Counted from the first letter of the stretch, positions 19,401 through 28,610 are shown. The stretch is DNA of 43,254 nt from an uncultured Bacilli bacterium (GCA_944332705.1 CALVKM010000008.1:1-43254), one strand, 5' to 3'. Notes: generated by a model from the sequence alone, not told the origin. Translations and numbers: made by a program.

Positions 19401-20704
19401 AGTTCATCAAATCTCTCAATAATTTCATCATTTTTAACCTTTACGGCCCCAATTTCAATCATTTGATCAATTCCACTATTAAGTCCCGTTGTTTCCGTAT
19501 CAAATACAACATATTCTTGGTCAAATAGATTATATTCTTTATTATTAAATACTATATTTGCTTCAATATCTACAACATTAAGTTCAGCTCCATATAAAGC
19601 TTTAAATTTATCTTTATCTTCTTTACCTTTATTGAGTTTAGCAACAGTATTATAAACATCAGGATAAGCTTGCAGACAATTGTGATCAGTTATAGCAACG
19701 GCTTTATGTCCAAGTTTTGCGGCAAATTTAACTAAAGAGCTTGCATCAATTAAGCCGTCCATTGCACTCATCATGGTATGAGCATGTAGCTCTACTCTTT
19801 TTTCTTCCTCATTATCGGTAACTTTGACATCTTTACTAGGAATTTCTTCAATATTTTTAGCATTTAGAACCATTTGCTTCAAATAAGCATCCATTTCCAT
19901 ATTACCATGAATTCTAAACCATTTACCTTCTTTGATTTTTTTATTCAATGGTTCAAATTCTTCTTCATCAAATTTAACAATTTTCATAAGATAACTATCA
20001 GTTTTATCACTGATTTTAAGATTCATAATAAATATTGGACCTTTTTTACCTTGTCTTTCGACAACTTCTTTACCAAAGACATATACTTCAACAATAATAT
20101 TACGAACTTCTCCAAGAATGTTATTAAGCTGTGTTACTGCCCCATCCATGTGACGCCCCATAATAACTGGAGAGTCTTCTTCTTTAATTACTGTATTTTT
20201 ATCATGTTTTATTTCTTCTCTTAATGTTTCTCTTAAATCTTCTCTAATTAAAATATCTAATTTGTACTTTCCTAAACCATATCTTTTTAAATTATTTATT
20301 ATAGAGGGAGCTTCATGAAGTAAACCACCGCGTTCAAATTCATTTAGAACTTCAAAATACAAAGTATCCCCATTTATTTCAATTTCACTTGATTTAATAC
20401 CAATCATCGAAGGTCTTCTGATAATTATTTCATCAATAAAATAATCTAAATAGTTTTTTATATCTTCAAAAGTAACATTTTCATAAACTAAATTGACAAC
20501 GCAAGCAAGTTCATTATTAATACCATTACTAGCACACCAAAATAATTGATTAACATTGTTAACACTAATTACATCTTTATTTTTTATATAAACTATAAAT
20601 TTTTCTTCTTTTTTCTTTAAAACAACTTTATCTAAAGTAGCATCTTCAAAGCCTTCGCCAGAAAAACTAATACTATCAAAAAATCTTTTTAAATCTGCAC
20701 TCAT
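16400..20704 (-). CDS. polC: DNA polymerase III alpha subunit, PolC type
   Basis: 1434 aa, normal PolC length. Domain order: N-terminal and OB-fold regions (to about 290), PHP domain (VELHAHTMMSAMDG, AITDH), inserted DnaQ-like 3'-5' exonuclease (FDTETTGLNSG...AHNAQFD, about 400-570), then the polymerase core. The core includes the zinc-binding segment CPKCKKSYFDD/CECGTK, the catalytic PDIDLNFSG and the VKRTTGQHPGG motif. It is the main replicative polymerase of low-GC Gram-positives. It begins four bases after dnaE; the GTAGGTGAT Shine-Dalgarno lies in that junction. Confidence 0.98.
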   Translation of the reverse strand: MSADLKRFFDSISFSGEGFEDATLDKVVLKKKEEKFIVYIKNKDVISVNNVNQLFWCASNGINNELACVVNLVYENVTFEDIKNYLDYFIDEIIIRRPSMIGIKSSEIEINGDTLYFEVLNEFERGGLLHEAPSIINNLKRYGLGKYKLDILIREDLRETLREEIKHDKNTVIKEEDSPVIMGRHMDGAVTQLNNILGEVRNIIVEVYVFGKEVVERQGKKGPIFIMNLKISDKTDSYLMKIVKFDEEEFEPLNKKIKEGKWFRIHGNMEMDAYLKQMVLNAKNIEEIPSKDVKVTDNEEEKRVELHAHTMMSAMDGLIDASSLVKFAAKLGHKAVAITDHNCLQAYPDVYNTVAKLNKGKEDKDKFKALYGAELNVVDIEANIVFNNKEYNLFDQEYVVFDTETTGLNSGIDQMIEIGAVKVKNDEIIERFDELIACDHPLPNIITELTNITDEMLEGKDSEENVTKRFLEFVGDLPMVAHNAQFDIAFVSSAMKKYNLGEFKNTVIDTMGMARNMYPEWRNHKLSTLVKNLNVEWDEDKHHRADYDCEGTSKCFYQMLYQLKRENVNTTIALEGLADKENAIKFARPFHLTVIAKNKVGLKNLFKIISLANTKYLFKGKDAKMPRTDLMSMQEGLLIGSGCINGEIFEKGIGMSDDELVDAMNFYDYIEVQPASCNSHLIGPDKKFHNIVEYNGYVSRLVKTAKRMGKLVVATGDVHNLRPEDLIYRKIIVHQKTNGKIHPLNRSDIELPNMYFLTTSEMLEAFSFLDEDLRREIVVTNPNIIADMCEELQIIHDKLYTPILENSAETTKEMVYNKAHEIYGDPLPKNIEERLEAELSGIIGGGFDVIYLIAEKLVKKSNADGYFVGSRGSVGSSLVATMMGITEVNGLPPHYVCPKCKKSYFDDEEGHPLTEHYDSGYDMPDRICECGTKLKKEGQDMPFATFLGFKAEKVPDIDLNFSGDNQADAHNYVKVLFGEDHAYRAGTISTVADKTAFGYVRGYCEDKGIIMNNIEIERIALGCTGVKRTTGQHPGGIIVIPQYMDVFDFTPYQYPADEPDSTWYTTHFDFHAIHDNVLKLDILGHDDPTMLRYLGDTTKVNILDIPFDDKNVISLFTSPKALGVTEDEILCKTGTLGIPEFGTNFAINMLLEIKPTHFADLVKIAGLAHGTNVWQGNVRDLIVNNVASFSEVVGCRDDIMVSLMNYGMEPSAAFKISEFVRKGKPKKEPDNWIPLASQMREYSVPEWFIECCRKIEYMFPKAHACAYVMMAYRVAWFKVYYPLYYYSAFFSIRRSDFDVSAMLGGYDGIKRRLAEIKEKGFGATAKEQAVGDTLAVALEMLARGFTFKNIDIEKSLAKTFYIDEENKCLYLPFMAVDGLGESVANKIVEERSKKPFYCVEDFQTRGKVNQTTVNSLRELGVFEGLPESAQLSLF

Positions 20705-20708
20705 TATA

Positions 20709-23555
20709 TCACCTACTTCTTTTTATATTATTAACTATAATCTGACATTTGTCAAACCTCTTTGTGACTTTACCAGAAATTAGTATTAAATCTTTTTCTT
20801 TAATTTCTTTAAATTCTGGATATACATTTGGAAACACTGTAAAATCATTAAAACCAGTTTCATCACTACCAACAAAAAAGGCCATATCTTCATTGTTTTT
20901 AGTTTTTATTTTTCTAATTTTATCAACCAAAACCACACAAGTAACATTTTTAAATAAATATTTATTGATACTTGCCATTTTCATATATTTACTACCGACA
21001 TACTTACTTGCGGGGTGATTTGTTATATAAAAACCATAACTATTTACTTCATCAGTCATTAGTATATCTTTAGAGTATTCTGGATACTCGGTTAAAATTG
21101 GTTTTTCTGGGGTATAATCATCACTTGCAAGACTCATATAATTAAAGATATTATCAAGAGCATTAATTAAAGTTTGATGAGTTACATTAAATTCATCCAT
21201 GGCACCTGCTCTAATTAATATCTCCATTAAAGCACTCGTTAAAAACTCTTTATTTTTAATAGCAAAATCAAAGACATCACTATATCCATTACCCCGATTT
21301 TCAATTATTTTTTTAGCAATATCTTTATTTATATTTTTAATAACCCATAAAGGCATTACAAGAATGTTTTCTTCAATATAATAATTATCATAAATATTAT
21401 TAATACTTGGTTTGTATAATTTTACTCCCCCACTTTTTAAATAAGTAAAATAATAAGTATTTTTAGTAGCATCTACTGAATTATTTAACTCTTCTACAAT
21501 AAAATACATTGGATAAAAACATTTTAAATAAGCAAGCTCATATGCAACCCGCGCATAAGCAACGGAATGAGATTTATTAAATCCGTAGCTTGCAAACTTT
21601 ACTATTAAGTTATATATTTCCTCTGCTATATCACTCTTATAACCTCGCTTTATAGATGAAGAGATAAATTTTTCTTTTTCATTTTTTAATGCGTCTTCTT
21701 TTTTCTTCGATATTGCTCTTCTTACTATATCAGCATCAGCTAAAGTGTAACCCGCAAATTTAGTGAGTATGGCTATAATTTGTTCTTGATAAATAATTAT
21801 GCCATAAGTTTCTTTTAAAATTGGTTCTAAATCTGGATGTAAGTAAGTTACACTTTCTATCCCTTCTTTTCTTTTGATATAGCTATTTGCTTGATCTTTG
21901 GGACCAGGTCTACCTAAAGCAATTAATGCAACCAAATCTTTAAAAGAATTGGGTTTTAATTTTAATGCTAAATCATGCATCGCGGGAGTTTCTAATTGAA
22001 ATATGCCATCAGTTTTGCCACTTGATAACATTTTATAAACTTCACTTTTTTCTAAATCAATATCTTTTAAGACATTTTTATGAATTAAATTAAGGATACT
22101 AGCAATAGTTGTCAGATTCTTAAGGCCTAAAAAATCCATTTTTAAAAGACCAATATCTTCTAAATATTCCATAGTTACTCCGGTAAGCACGGTATTATTA
22201 CTCATATGAATTGGTATTACTTCATCAATATCAACACTTGATATAATTACTCCCGCTGCATGAGTCGAAGTATTCTTCTTTAACCCTTCAAGTTTTAAAG
22301 AAATATTATAAACATTTTTTAATTCCGGATAGTTATGTAGATATTTTTTTACAAGTTCATTATTTAAATTAGCATTTAAATTCATACTAGCATTAATTAC
22401 TTTAGCAAATTTATCAACTAAATCTGAATCAATTTTTAGTAACTTTCCTACTTCTCTTATTACGAGTTTACTCTTTAAAGTATTAAATGTTAGTCCTAAA
22501 GCTACCCTTTTTTCACCATATTTACTTCTAACATAATCAATTACTAAATCTCTTTTGGTGGCATCAAAATCAATATCAATATCAGGCATAGTAACTCTTG
22601 ATGGATTTAAGAAACGCTCAAATAACAAATTATATTTAATTGGATCAATATCAGTTATACCTAGGGCAAAGCTTACCAAGGAACCCGCCGCAGAACCTCT
22701 ACCAGGACCAACCATTATATTATTTTTCTTTGCATATAAAACATAATCATAAACTATTAAAAAGTAATCAACAAACCCCATACTTTTAATAACACTTAGC
22801 TCATATTTAAGTCTATTTATATATACATCACTTACTTTGCCATTTAATCTTTTATTTAGTCCAACAATCGCTAACTTCTCTAAAAATGCATCAGAATACT
22901 TATCTAAATACTTAGGAATATATCGATTATTTTTAGGAATTTCTAAATTAATTAAATTAATTATTTCAGCAAGTTTACCTACATCACTAACACTTTCATA
23001 ATAACAACTCTCATTAATACTTATATCATCTTTTCTTAACATATCTAAGTATTTTAAATACTTAGTATCTTCTTTATTTAATACTCTTAAATCTCTCACA
23101 TAAACTACATTATTACTAAGTATTAAAGCATTATTTTTCTCAAATGTATTACTATATCCTAAATATAAATGTTTATAAAAACTTAAACTTTTATATAAAG
23201 TTATACTACTATAAGGAAGTATTACTAGTATACTTTCTTGATACTCTTCTAAATCACTAATATTTATCTCTCTAGTTTCTTTAATTGTATGTATTTTAAG
23301 TAGATTTTGATATCCTTTATAATTCATAGCATATAAATAAATATCTAAATTATCTATTTTGATATTTAGACCAACAATTGGTTTAATATTATTACTTAAA
23401 CAAGCATTATAAAACTCTAATACCCCATATAAGTTTTCATCACATATACCACAAGCATTTATTTTTTTATCACTTAAAAAAGTAATTAAATCTTTAATTT
23501 TAATTAAACTTTTTAAAATACTATAATCTGTTACTACTTTTAGTGGTACATACAT
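20709..23555 (-). CDS. dnaE: DNA polymerase III alpha subunit, DnaE type
   Basis: 948 aa, on the short side for DnaE. An N-terminal PHP-like domain (VVTDYSILKSLIK; metal ligands largely lost) is followed by the polymerase palm with GPGRGSAAGSLV and the catalytic PDIDIDFDATKRD. The fingers carry FQLETPAMHDL and GRPGPKDQ, and a C-terminal OB region ends the protein (KDLILISGKV). In PolC organisms DnaE extends primers before handover to PolC. It is encoded directly upstream of polC here, which suggests a single replicase operon. Confidence 0.97.
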   Translation of the reverse strand: MYVPLKVVTDYSILKSLIKIKDLITFLSDKKINACGICDENLYGVLEFYNACLSNNIKPIVGLNIKIDNLDIYLYAMNYKGYQNLLKIHTIKETREINISDLEEYQESILVILPYSSITLYKSLSFYKHLYLGYSNTFEKNNALILSNNVVYVRDLRVLNKEDTKYLKYLDMLRKDDISINESCYYESVSDVGKLAEIINLINLEIPKNNRYIPKYLDKYSDAFLEKLAIVGLNKRLNGKVSDVYINRLKYELSVIKSMGFVDYFLIVYDYVLYAKKNNIMVGPGRGSAAGSLVSFALGITDIDPIKYNLLFERFLNPSRVTMPDIDIDFDATKRDLVIDYVRSKYGEKRVALGLTFNTLKSKLVIREVGKLLKIDSDLVDKFAKVINASMNLNANLNNELVKKYLHNYPELKNVYNISLKLEGLKKNTSTHAAGVIISSVDIDEVIPIHMSNNTVLTGVTMEYLEDIGLLKMDFLGLKNLTTIASILNLIHKNVLKDIDLEKSEVYKMLSSGKTDGIFQLETPAMHDLALKLKPNSFKDLVALIALGRPGPKDQANSYIKRKEGIESVTYLHPDLEPILKETYGIIIYQEQIIAILTKFAGYTLADADIVRRAISKKKEDALKNEKEKFISSSIKRGYKSDIAEEIYNLIVKFASYGFNKSHSVAYARVAYELAYLKCFYPMYFIVEELNNSVDATKNTYYFTYLKSGGVKLYKPSINNIYDNYYIEENILVMPLWVIKNINKDIAKKIIENRGNGYSDVFDFAIKNKEFLTSALMEILIRAGAMDEFNVTHQTLINALDNIFNYMSLASDDYTPEKPILTEYPEYSKDILMTDEVNSYGFYITNHPASKYVGSKYMKMASINKYLFKNVTCVVLVDKIRKIKTKNNEDMAFFVGSDETGFNDFTVFPNVYPEFKEIKEKDLILISGKVTKRFDKCQIIVNNIKRSR

Positions 23556-23634
23556 AATTTAAACCTCATAATTTATTATATAGCAAATCAAGTTTATAGT
23601 AAACGAAAAAAATTAATATATTATTATTTTTAAA

Positions 23635-24489
23635 TTAAAAATAATAATATATTAATTTTGCATCCATTAAATCGGTGGGATTATCGGGATTTTTAATTTT
23701 AATATCTTCTATTGTTAAAAAAGGATTGTTTTCAATTAGCTCTCTATCTTCTTTATCAAAAGAATTATATTTCGCACTTTTCATTATCAAAAACACATTC
23801 ATTTCTTTATTCTTATCATAAAATTTATCCAATACATAATCAAAAACTTTTCTTGGATTTTCAATATGCCACATTTCTCTAATTCTTAAATCAGTTATAC
23901 CGAGAGGATCAACTTTTTTTAATTTTCCTATTTCATTAGTAGGAACAAACGAATAATCATTTAACTTTTCAATATTATTTTTAATTTTATTTTTAATTTC
24001 AAAGTATACCCCATCAGATGCCGCATAACAATCACCATAAACAATAGTTAAGCATTTTAATTTGTTTTTTTGGACATTACCAATAAAATAAATTATATCT
24101 TTTTCACTCCATCCCCCGATATCATCTTCACAATGTTTACATTTTTTAGTAATCATTGGAGAATCATTATATATTTTTCGCTTTGGGTGTGAGCTATTTA
24201 GCGCAATAGATTTAAATCCCTCTATTTTCTTAACCTCTATTGCATCTCCACCTCTAATAATAATATCTGGTGGATTATTAGCATTTCCTAAATAAGAAAA
24301 TGCATCATTATACTTTTCCATAGCCTCTTCGTCATTAAAGTTAAACGAATCACAAAAAACGTCTTTAACAAATACTTCTAGAGCATCTCCCATATTATTT
24401 GCTCTATTGTTTTGCACATAAAACTTTAATAATTCATTAGAACCATATAATGTTATATTATTCATTGCTTTTAATATATTACTCTTCAT
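23635..24489 (-). CDS. Type II restriction endonuclease, NgoPII-like (probably GGCC-specific)
   Basis: 284 aa. A PD-(D/E)XK-like core is visible as [16 protein letters not shown] (acidic residue, then ExK), followed by [17 protein letters not shown] and a possible zinc site KKCKHCED. This pattern recalls the NgoPII restriction endonuclease family. The overlap (11 bases) with a HaeIII-like cytosine methyltransferase gene makes it the cognate nuclease. Specificity is inferred from the methyltransferase; the family name is from memory of motifs. Confidence 0.8.
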   Translation of the reverse strand: MKSNILKAMNNITLYGSNELLKFYVQNNRANNMGDALEVFVKDVFCDSFNFNDEEAMEKYNDAFSYLGNANNPPDIIIRGGDAIEVKKIEGFKSIALNSSHPKRKIYNDSPMITKKCKHCEDDIGGWSEKDIIYFIGNVQKNKLKCLTIVYGDCYAASDGVYFEIKNKIKNNIEKLNDYSFVPTNEIGKLKKVDPLGITDLRIREMWHIENPRKVFDYVLDKFYDKNKEMNVFLIMKSAKYNSFDKEDRELIENNPFLTIEDIKIKNPDNPTDLMDAKLIYYYF

Positions 24490-25492
24490 TGTCCAAGCCC
24501 TCCAAACTTTCTTTTATTTTTTCTGCTACTGCTTTAGCAAGATTAACTGGTACAGCATTGCCAATCATCTTATATGCGGTAGCAAGATCATTATAATAAA
24601 ATATAAAATCATCAGGAAATGTTTGAATTCTCGCACATTCTCTCACTGATAATCTTCTATATAAATTCTCCTTTCCTGGTTCAAAAATCCTTTTGTTTTC
24701 TCCAACTAAAATCATTTTAGGTGCCTGTGGATGTATTGGTGCGTGCCTTCCTCCAGCTTGTATAGTAAATGATGGCTCATCCCAATTTCTTACTCGATTT
24801 CTTGACATATATATAGTTGAAAATGAACCTGTCATATATTCATGATTTGGAACATTACATTTATTACCATTTGTTTTATTTTTTGATAAAGCTGGAAGAG
24901 CTGAATCTTTCAAATCATATATGGCATCTCTTAAAGTGGGTTTATAATCACAAGGTTTTGGAAATTCAAAATCTATTTTTAAGTCTTTCCTAAAGCCTAC
25001 ATAAAAAACCCTTAGTCTATCTTGAGGAACATTATAATCATTAGCATTCAATAATTTAATGTGCATTTTATATCCAGCTTCTTCAAACAATCTTATAAAA
25101 TTATCTACAGCTTCCTGATGTCTTTTAGATAACATTCCTGACACATTTTCTGCCACAAAAAATTTGGGCTTTTTATCTCTTAATATTCTTATAAAATCAT
25201 AAAATAGTTTCCCTCTTGAATCATTTATTCCTTTTAAAGAACCTGCTTCACTCCAACTTTGACAAGGAGGACCGCCAATTATTCCATCACAATCGGGAAG
25301 TTCACTAGAATCTATTTTTCTAATATCCCTATGATCTAGAGGAGTTTTATGATTTTTTTCATAAGTTTCCCATATGGATTTGTCATATTCATTGGCATAC
25401 ACTATTTCAAATCCAGCATTAGAAAAGCCTAAATCTAGACCACCAGCACCAGCAAATAAACTTAATATTTTAAATTTTTTATTTTCTGTCAT
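24479..25492 (-). CDS. DNA (cytosine-5)-methyltransferase, M.HaeIII-like
   Basis: 337 aa. All main C5-MTase motifs are present in order: [13 protein letters not shown] (I, SAM binding), [10 protein letters not shown] (IV, catalytic Cys), AENVSGM (VI), [11 protein letters not shown] (VIII), the target-recognition region with NHEY...[13 protein letters not shown], then [13 protein letters not shown] (IX) and GNAVPVNLA (X). The target-recognition region closely matches my recollection of M.HaeIII, so GGCC methylation is expected. It protects host DNA from the nuclease encoded next. Confidence 0.93.
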   Translation of the reverse strand: MTENKKFKILSLFAGAGGLDLGFSNAGFEIVYANEYDKSIWETYEKNHKTPLDHRDIRKIDSSELPDCDGIIGGPPCQSWSEAGSLKGINDSRGKLFYDFIRILRDKKPKFFVAENVSGMLSKRHQEAVDNFIRLFEEAGYKMHIKLLNANDYNVPQDRLRVFYVGFRKDLKIDFEFPKPCDYKPTLRDAIYDLKDSALPALSKNKTNGNKCNVPNHEYMTGSFSTIYMSRNRVRNWDEPSFTIQAGGRHAPIHPQAPKMILVGENKRIFEPGKENLYRRLSVRECARIQTFPDDFIFYYNDLATAYKMIGNAVPVNLAKAVAEKIKESLEGLDNEE

Positions 25493-25583
25493 TTTTACTC
25501 CTTATATTTTTTCATATTCATTGTACTATTTTTATAACTAAATGTCCATAATGTTTTATAATTAAGCTATAAAAACATATATT

Positions 25584-26342
25584 TTAAAATATTTCCATAA
25601 CCAAAGATTCATATACAGGAAATTCCCTATAACCATCAATTTTAATTTTAAAAACACTTTCTAATATACTTGGATTTAATCCCACTTTTATAAATAAATT
25701 AGATATATATGAATCCATACTTCTTTGAGTTAAAAAATTAATATTTTGATAAAACCCATATAAAGAAACAGTAGAATAATAATAATTACTAGTATTAAAA
25801 GTAATATAAGGAAACTCCCTAGGAATCCATAAATTACTTATATCACAACAATGATTATTTTTAGAAGATCTTGTAATTCTTGGATACCTAGAATAAATAT
25901 TTATTGGACATATTTTAAATATTTCGTTAAAACAATTAAGCAATTCGTTTAATTCATCATATGTTAAACCAAATATTGCTCTAGTTAATTTTTCTTCTAT
26001 TTCTTCTCCTAAATTAGAAATAATATGATATGACATATCACTAGGCATTGGAAAATGCAAATAAGCATCAATTCTTTTACATTTTACTTTTCTTCCACCA
26101 AAAACTTCTTTTTCAAATACTATTCGGCCATCCTTAATACGAAAGAAACCATTAACTTCATGTTGTCTTTTATCTTTATACCAAACTACATTTGGCATAA
26201 AGATAAAACGTTCATCATTAATTAAACCATTATAACAATACACAGTATCATATTCATCAATATAAATTGCTGGAAAATGTCCATCAATAACTATTTCGGT
26301 ACTTAATAACTCTTCTGCATCTACTAAATCATATAATTTCAA
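25584..26342 (-). CDS. Uncharacterised protein between the DGR and the restriction-modification pair
   Basis: About 252 aa, not recognised. No signal peptide or membrane segment. Scattered Cys and a Tyr/Asn-rich second half (SNYYYSTVSLYGFYQN). I prefer the TTG start at 26342, because an AGGTGGTGAT ribosome site sits at the right distance; in-frame GTG codons at 26354 and 26351 are alternatives. It is on the same strand as the DGR genes but about 40 bases after the small ORF, and 92 bases before the methyltransferase. It could belong to either unit or neither. Confidence 0.65.
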   Translation of the reverse strand: MKLYDLVDAEELLSTEIVIDGHFPAIYIDEYDTVYCYNGLINDERFIFMPNVVWYKDKRQHEVNGFFRIKDGRIVFEKEVFGGRKVKCKRIDAYLHFPMPSDMSYHIISNLGEEIEEKLTRAIFGLTYDELNELLNCFNEIFKICPINIYSRYPRITRSSKNNHCCDISNLWIPREFPYITFNTSNYYYSTVSLYGFYQNINFLTQRSMDSYISNLFIKVGLNPSILESVFKIKIDGYREFPVYESLVMEIF

Positions 26343-26393
26343 AGTAATCACCACCTACCAAGATTATACAATAAAACCGAAAAAGAAAAAAGA

Positions 26394-26651
26394 TTATTTA
26401 ATGATTAAATTACATAAAAACTCAATCATTAAATATCTTTTATAATTATTTACTTTATAATCTACTTTAATAATATCAAAATTATTATTTATTATTATAT
26501 AATTAATATCTAAATTATTAATGTATTTCATTAATAATTTATCACAATTAAAAGTTTTTTTAATACCCTTATCTTCTAATATAATTACATAATTTTTATA
26601 TAACTTTTTAAAAAACAAATATTTATTTTTCATAATAAAAATACTTATCAA
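26394..26651 (-). CDS. Small protein downstream of the DGR reverse transcriptase
   Basis: 85 aa from the first Met (79 aa if the Met at 26633 is used), overlapping the RT 3' end. The sequence LYKNYVIILEDKGIKKTFNCDKLLMKYINNLDINYIIINN faintly resembles the MutS domain-I-like accessory protein encoded earlier in the cassette (phe/tyr-rich strand, FN-C/D-D, final strand), but with the central part shortened. It may be a truncated accessory protein of the DGR. Codon use is extremely AT-rich. Weak assignment. Confidence 0.5.
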   Translation of the reverse strand: MISIFIMKNKYLFFKKLYKNYVIILEDKGIKKTFNCDKLLMKYINNLDINYIIINNNFDIIKVDYKVNNYKRYLMIEFLCNLIIK

Positions 26652-27699
26652 TTAAATTTAATACTTTAATATTACTAGCATATTTGTAACAATTACTATA
26701 AGTCATTATAGAACAAAATGCTCTATAATGACTTATCTTATCTTTATCTAACAAATATCTAACCTCTTTTACTCTCCCCTTTATTTTTTCTAAATTACTT
26801 CTTTTTATCTTTATAACTAACTTTTTATTAATTGCTTTAAATACATATCCAAGAAAACTAAAACCTTCCCTACAACTTACTATTTTAGTTTTCTTGGTAT
26901 TTATTTTTAACTTATATTCTTTTTCTAATTTATCTATTATAATATCTCTAACTTTTCTTAACTTTTCTAAATCATTATCCATAATAACAAAATCATTCAT
27001 ATACCTTACATAATATTTAAGTTTTAAATCATGGACGATATAGTGATCTAATTTATATAAATAAAATATAGATAATATCTGGGAGCTGACATTCCCAATT
27101 GGAAGCCCTAGTTCATGATAATAAAGTGGTACTTCCACTTTATTATCTTTTTTTATTTTATTAATTGTTGAATTAATATATTCTTTATTAGTACTATCTA
27201 TTATCTTACAAATTAAATCATATTCATAACCATCTAATTTATCAATTAATAAATTCTTTAATATTTCATGATTTATGGAATAAAAATATTTACTTATATC
27301 TATTTTTAATATATAAAAGTTCTTATTTTTTAACTGTTTTAAATATTTTATTACTAATTTTATTCCATAATCAGTTCCCATGCCTTTTCTCGTTGCAACA
27401 TTTCTTGAATCTAAATACTTAGTAAGTTTTGCCTCAAGTGCATATCTAGTAACAAAATGATTAATTATTTTATCTCTAACACTTAAAGACATAACTAATC
27501 TACATTTAGGTTCATATATTAAAAATATATTATAGTGTTCATGACCTACATTACCACTATTTAACATATCAATTATATTAGTTATATTTTGTACTTTATT
27601 AATTTCAAACTTAATTAATTTCTTTTTATTTTTTACATTCTTAGATATTTCACTTTCATAAATATTAAGCAAATTAACAAAAGTTATATTATCTTTCAT
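26623..27699 (-). CDS. DGR-type reverse transcriptase with altered catalytic motif (YMND)
   Basis: 358 aa. RT motifs are in order: RLVMSLSVRDKIINHFV (motif 2), LKIDISKYFYSI (motif A, D134), GLPIGNVSSQ (199-207, the IGxxxSQ signature of DGR and related RTs instead of QGxxxSP), and YVRYMNDFVIM at 231-240. The catalytic YxDD box thus reads Y233-M234-N235-D236; the Asn codon AAT is at 26995-26997. The first Asp of this box normally binds catalytic magnesium, so activity should be lost or severely reduced. Everything else looks intact. The start overlaps avd by 11 bases. The normal job is error-prone cDNA synthesis from the TR RNA with mutagenesis at adenines. Confidence 0.93.
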   Translation of the reverse strand: MKDNITFVNLLNIYESEISKNVKNKKKLIKFEINKVQNITNIIDMLNSGNVGHEHYNIFLIYEPKCRLVMSLSVRDKIINHFVTRYALEAKLTKYLDSRNVATRKGMGTDYGIKLVIKYLKQLKNKNFYILKIDISKYFYSINHEILKNLLIDKLDGYEYDLICKIIDSTNKEYINSTINKIKKDNKVEVPLYYHELGLPIGNVSSQILSIFYLYKLDHYIVHDLKLKYYVRYMNDFVIMDNDLEKLRKVRDIIIDKLEKEYKLKINTKKTKIVSCREGFSFLGYVFKAINKKLVIKIKRSNLEKIKGRVKEVRYLLDKDKISHYRAFCSIMTYSNCYKYASNIKVLNLIDKYFYYEK

Positions 27700-28033
27700 T
27701 CATACACCATGCATATAACATTTTATTAATATTAACAAGTTCATTTGCTTTACTACTTGCTTGTTTTTCACTAATATATCTAAGTTTATATGCTCTTTCT
27801 AAAAAGAAATCTAATAAATTTACTTTTGCTAAAGCTATAATTTGATATTCTTTCTTTTTATCTGAATTACTCTCATAATTAGCTTTAATAACACTATCAA
27901 GAAGCATTAATGCTTCCTTATAAATAAGTTTTCGAGATAAATAATCTTTTTTGGGTATTGCAACAAGTATTTTCTCCAAAGATATTATAAAACTTTTAAT
28001 ATTTTTAACAATTAAAAATCTATCGTTATTCAT
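27689..28033 (-). CDS. avd: DGR accessory variability determinant (Avd-like four-helix protein)
   Basis: 114 aa, all-helical. Amphipathic helices (LIVKNIKSFIISLEKILVAIP, YKEALMLLDSVIKANY, IIALAKVNLLDFFLERAY, KANELVNINKMLYAW) match the Avd/23S-rRNA intervening-sequence four-helix bundle. Avd forms a positively charged pentamer that binds the RT and the DGR RNA and is needed for cDNA synthesis in the Bordetella phage system. It overlaps both the upstream MutS-like gene (8 bases) and the RT gene (11 bases). Confidence 0.88.
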   Translation of the reverse strand: MNNDRFLIVKNIKSFIISLEKILVAIPKKDYLSRKLIYKEALMLLDSVIKANYESNSDKKKEYQIIALAKVNLLDFFLERAYKLRYISEKQASSKANELVNINKMLYAWCMNER

Positions 28034-28403
28034 ATATTTTACTCTCTAAATTATTGATAATTTCTTCCAATTCATTAGTAGTTAAACTACCTAATTTTTC
28101 TTTAATTCGATTAAGTCTTTTTTCTAAATCATAGTTTTTTAAAGATTCATTTAAAACTTGTTTATAATTTTTATCTATCCCTTTATATTCACTTACTAAA
28201 GTATCTTTTTCATATATACAATAAGATATTTTATCATTTTCTAATTTTACTATTACTTTATTAATAGCTGATTCCGGAAAACCAACAGAATTCTTATATT
28301 CAGTATATTTATAACCTAATAACTCATGCAGAATTATTCCATCATCCCCAAATGCATTATAAAACTTACCAGTTTTATAAAGTCTCAAACAACATTTATT
28401 CAT
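28026..28403 (-). CDS. MutS domain-I-like DGR accessory protein
   Basis: 125 aa. The core LYKTGKFYNAFGDDGIILHELLGYKY...VGFPESAINKVIVKLENDKISYCIYEKD follows the layout of the MutS mismatch-recognition domain I (F-x-x-G-x-F-Y-E/N-x-F-x-x-D-A, G-x-P, final strands). A coiled tail (about 75-125) replaces the rest of MutS. Stand-alone proteins of this kind are reported as DGR accessories. The start ATG 28403 follows GGAG by four bases. A role in handling mismatched cDNA:VR heteroduplex is inference. Confidence 0.72.
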   Translation of the reverse strand: MNKCCLRLYKTGKFYNAFGDDGIILHELLGYKYTEYKNSVGFPESAINKVIVKLENDKISYCIYEKDTLVSEYKGIDKNYKQVLNESLKNYDLEKRLNRIKEKLGSLTTNELEEIINNLESKIYE

Positions 28404-28552
28404 TATACTCCATTAATTCATTTATAAATAATTACTACCTATTCTGCATCTTTTATATAATATTATCCCGTCATACTCGGTCTTGAATAATTAGCATCCA
28501 TCATTAAATCAAAGTTTAGCAATAACTATTTATACTTATATTAGATGCTTTA

Positions 28553-28582
28553 GCATAGTATTATATCCGCTATGCCAGCGGA
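28553..28582 (-). repeat. TR-flanking direct repeat R1 with hairpin
   Basis: 30 nt, 27 of 30 identical to R2 at 28858-28887. Contains tccgct (28566-28571)/agcgga (28577-28582), and the alternative stem gcatag (28553-28558)/ctatgc (28570-28575). Two of its three differences from R2 preserve the alternative stem. Confidence 0.8.
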
Positions 28583-28610
28583 TGATTAACAATATCTAAT
28601 ATGGTGTATA

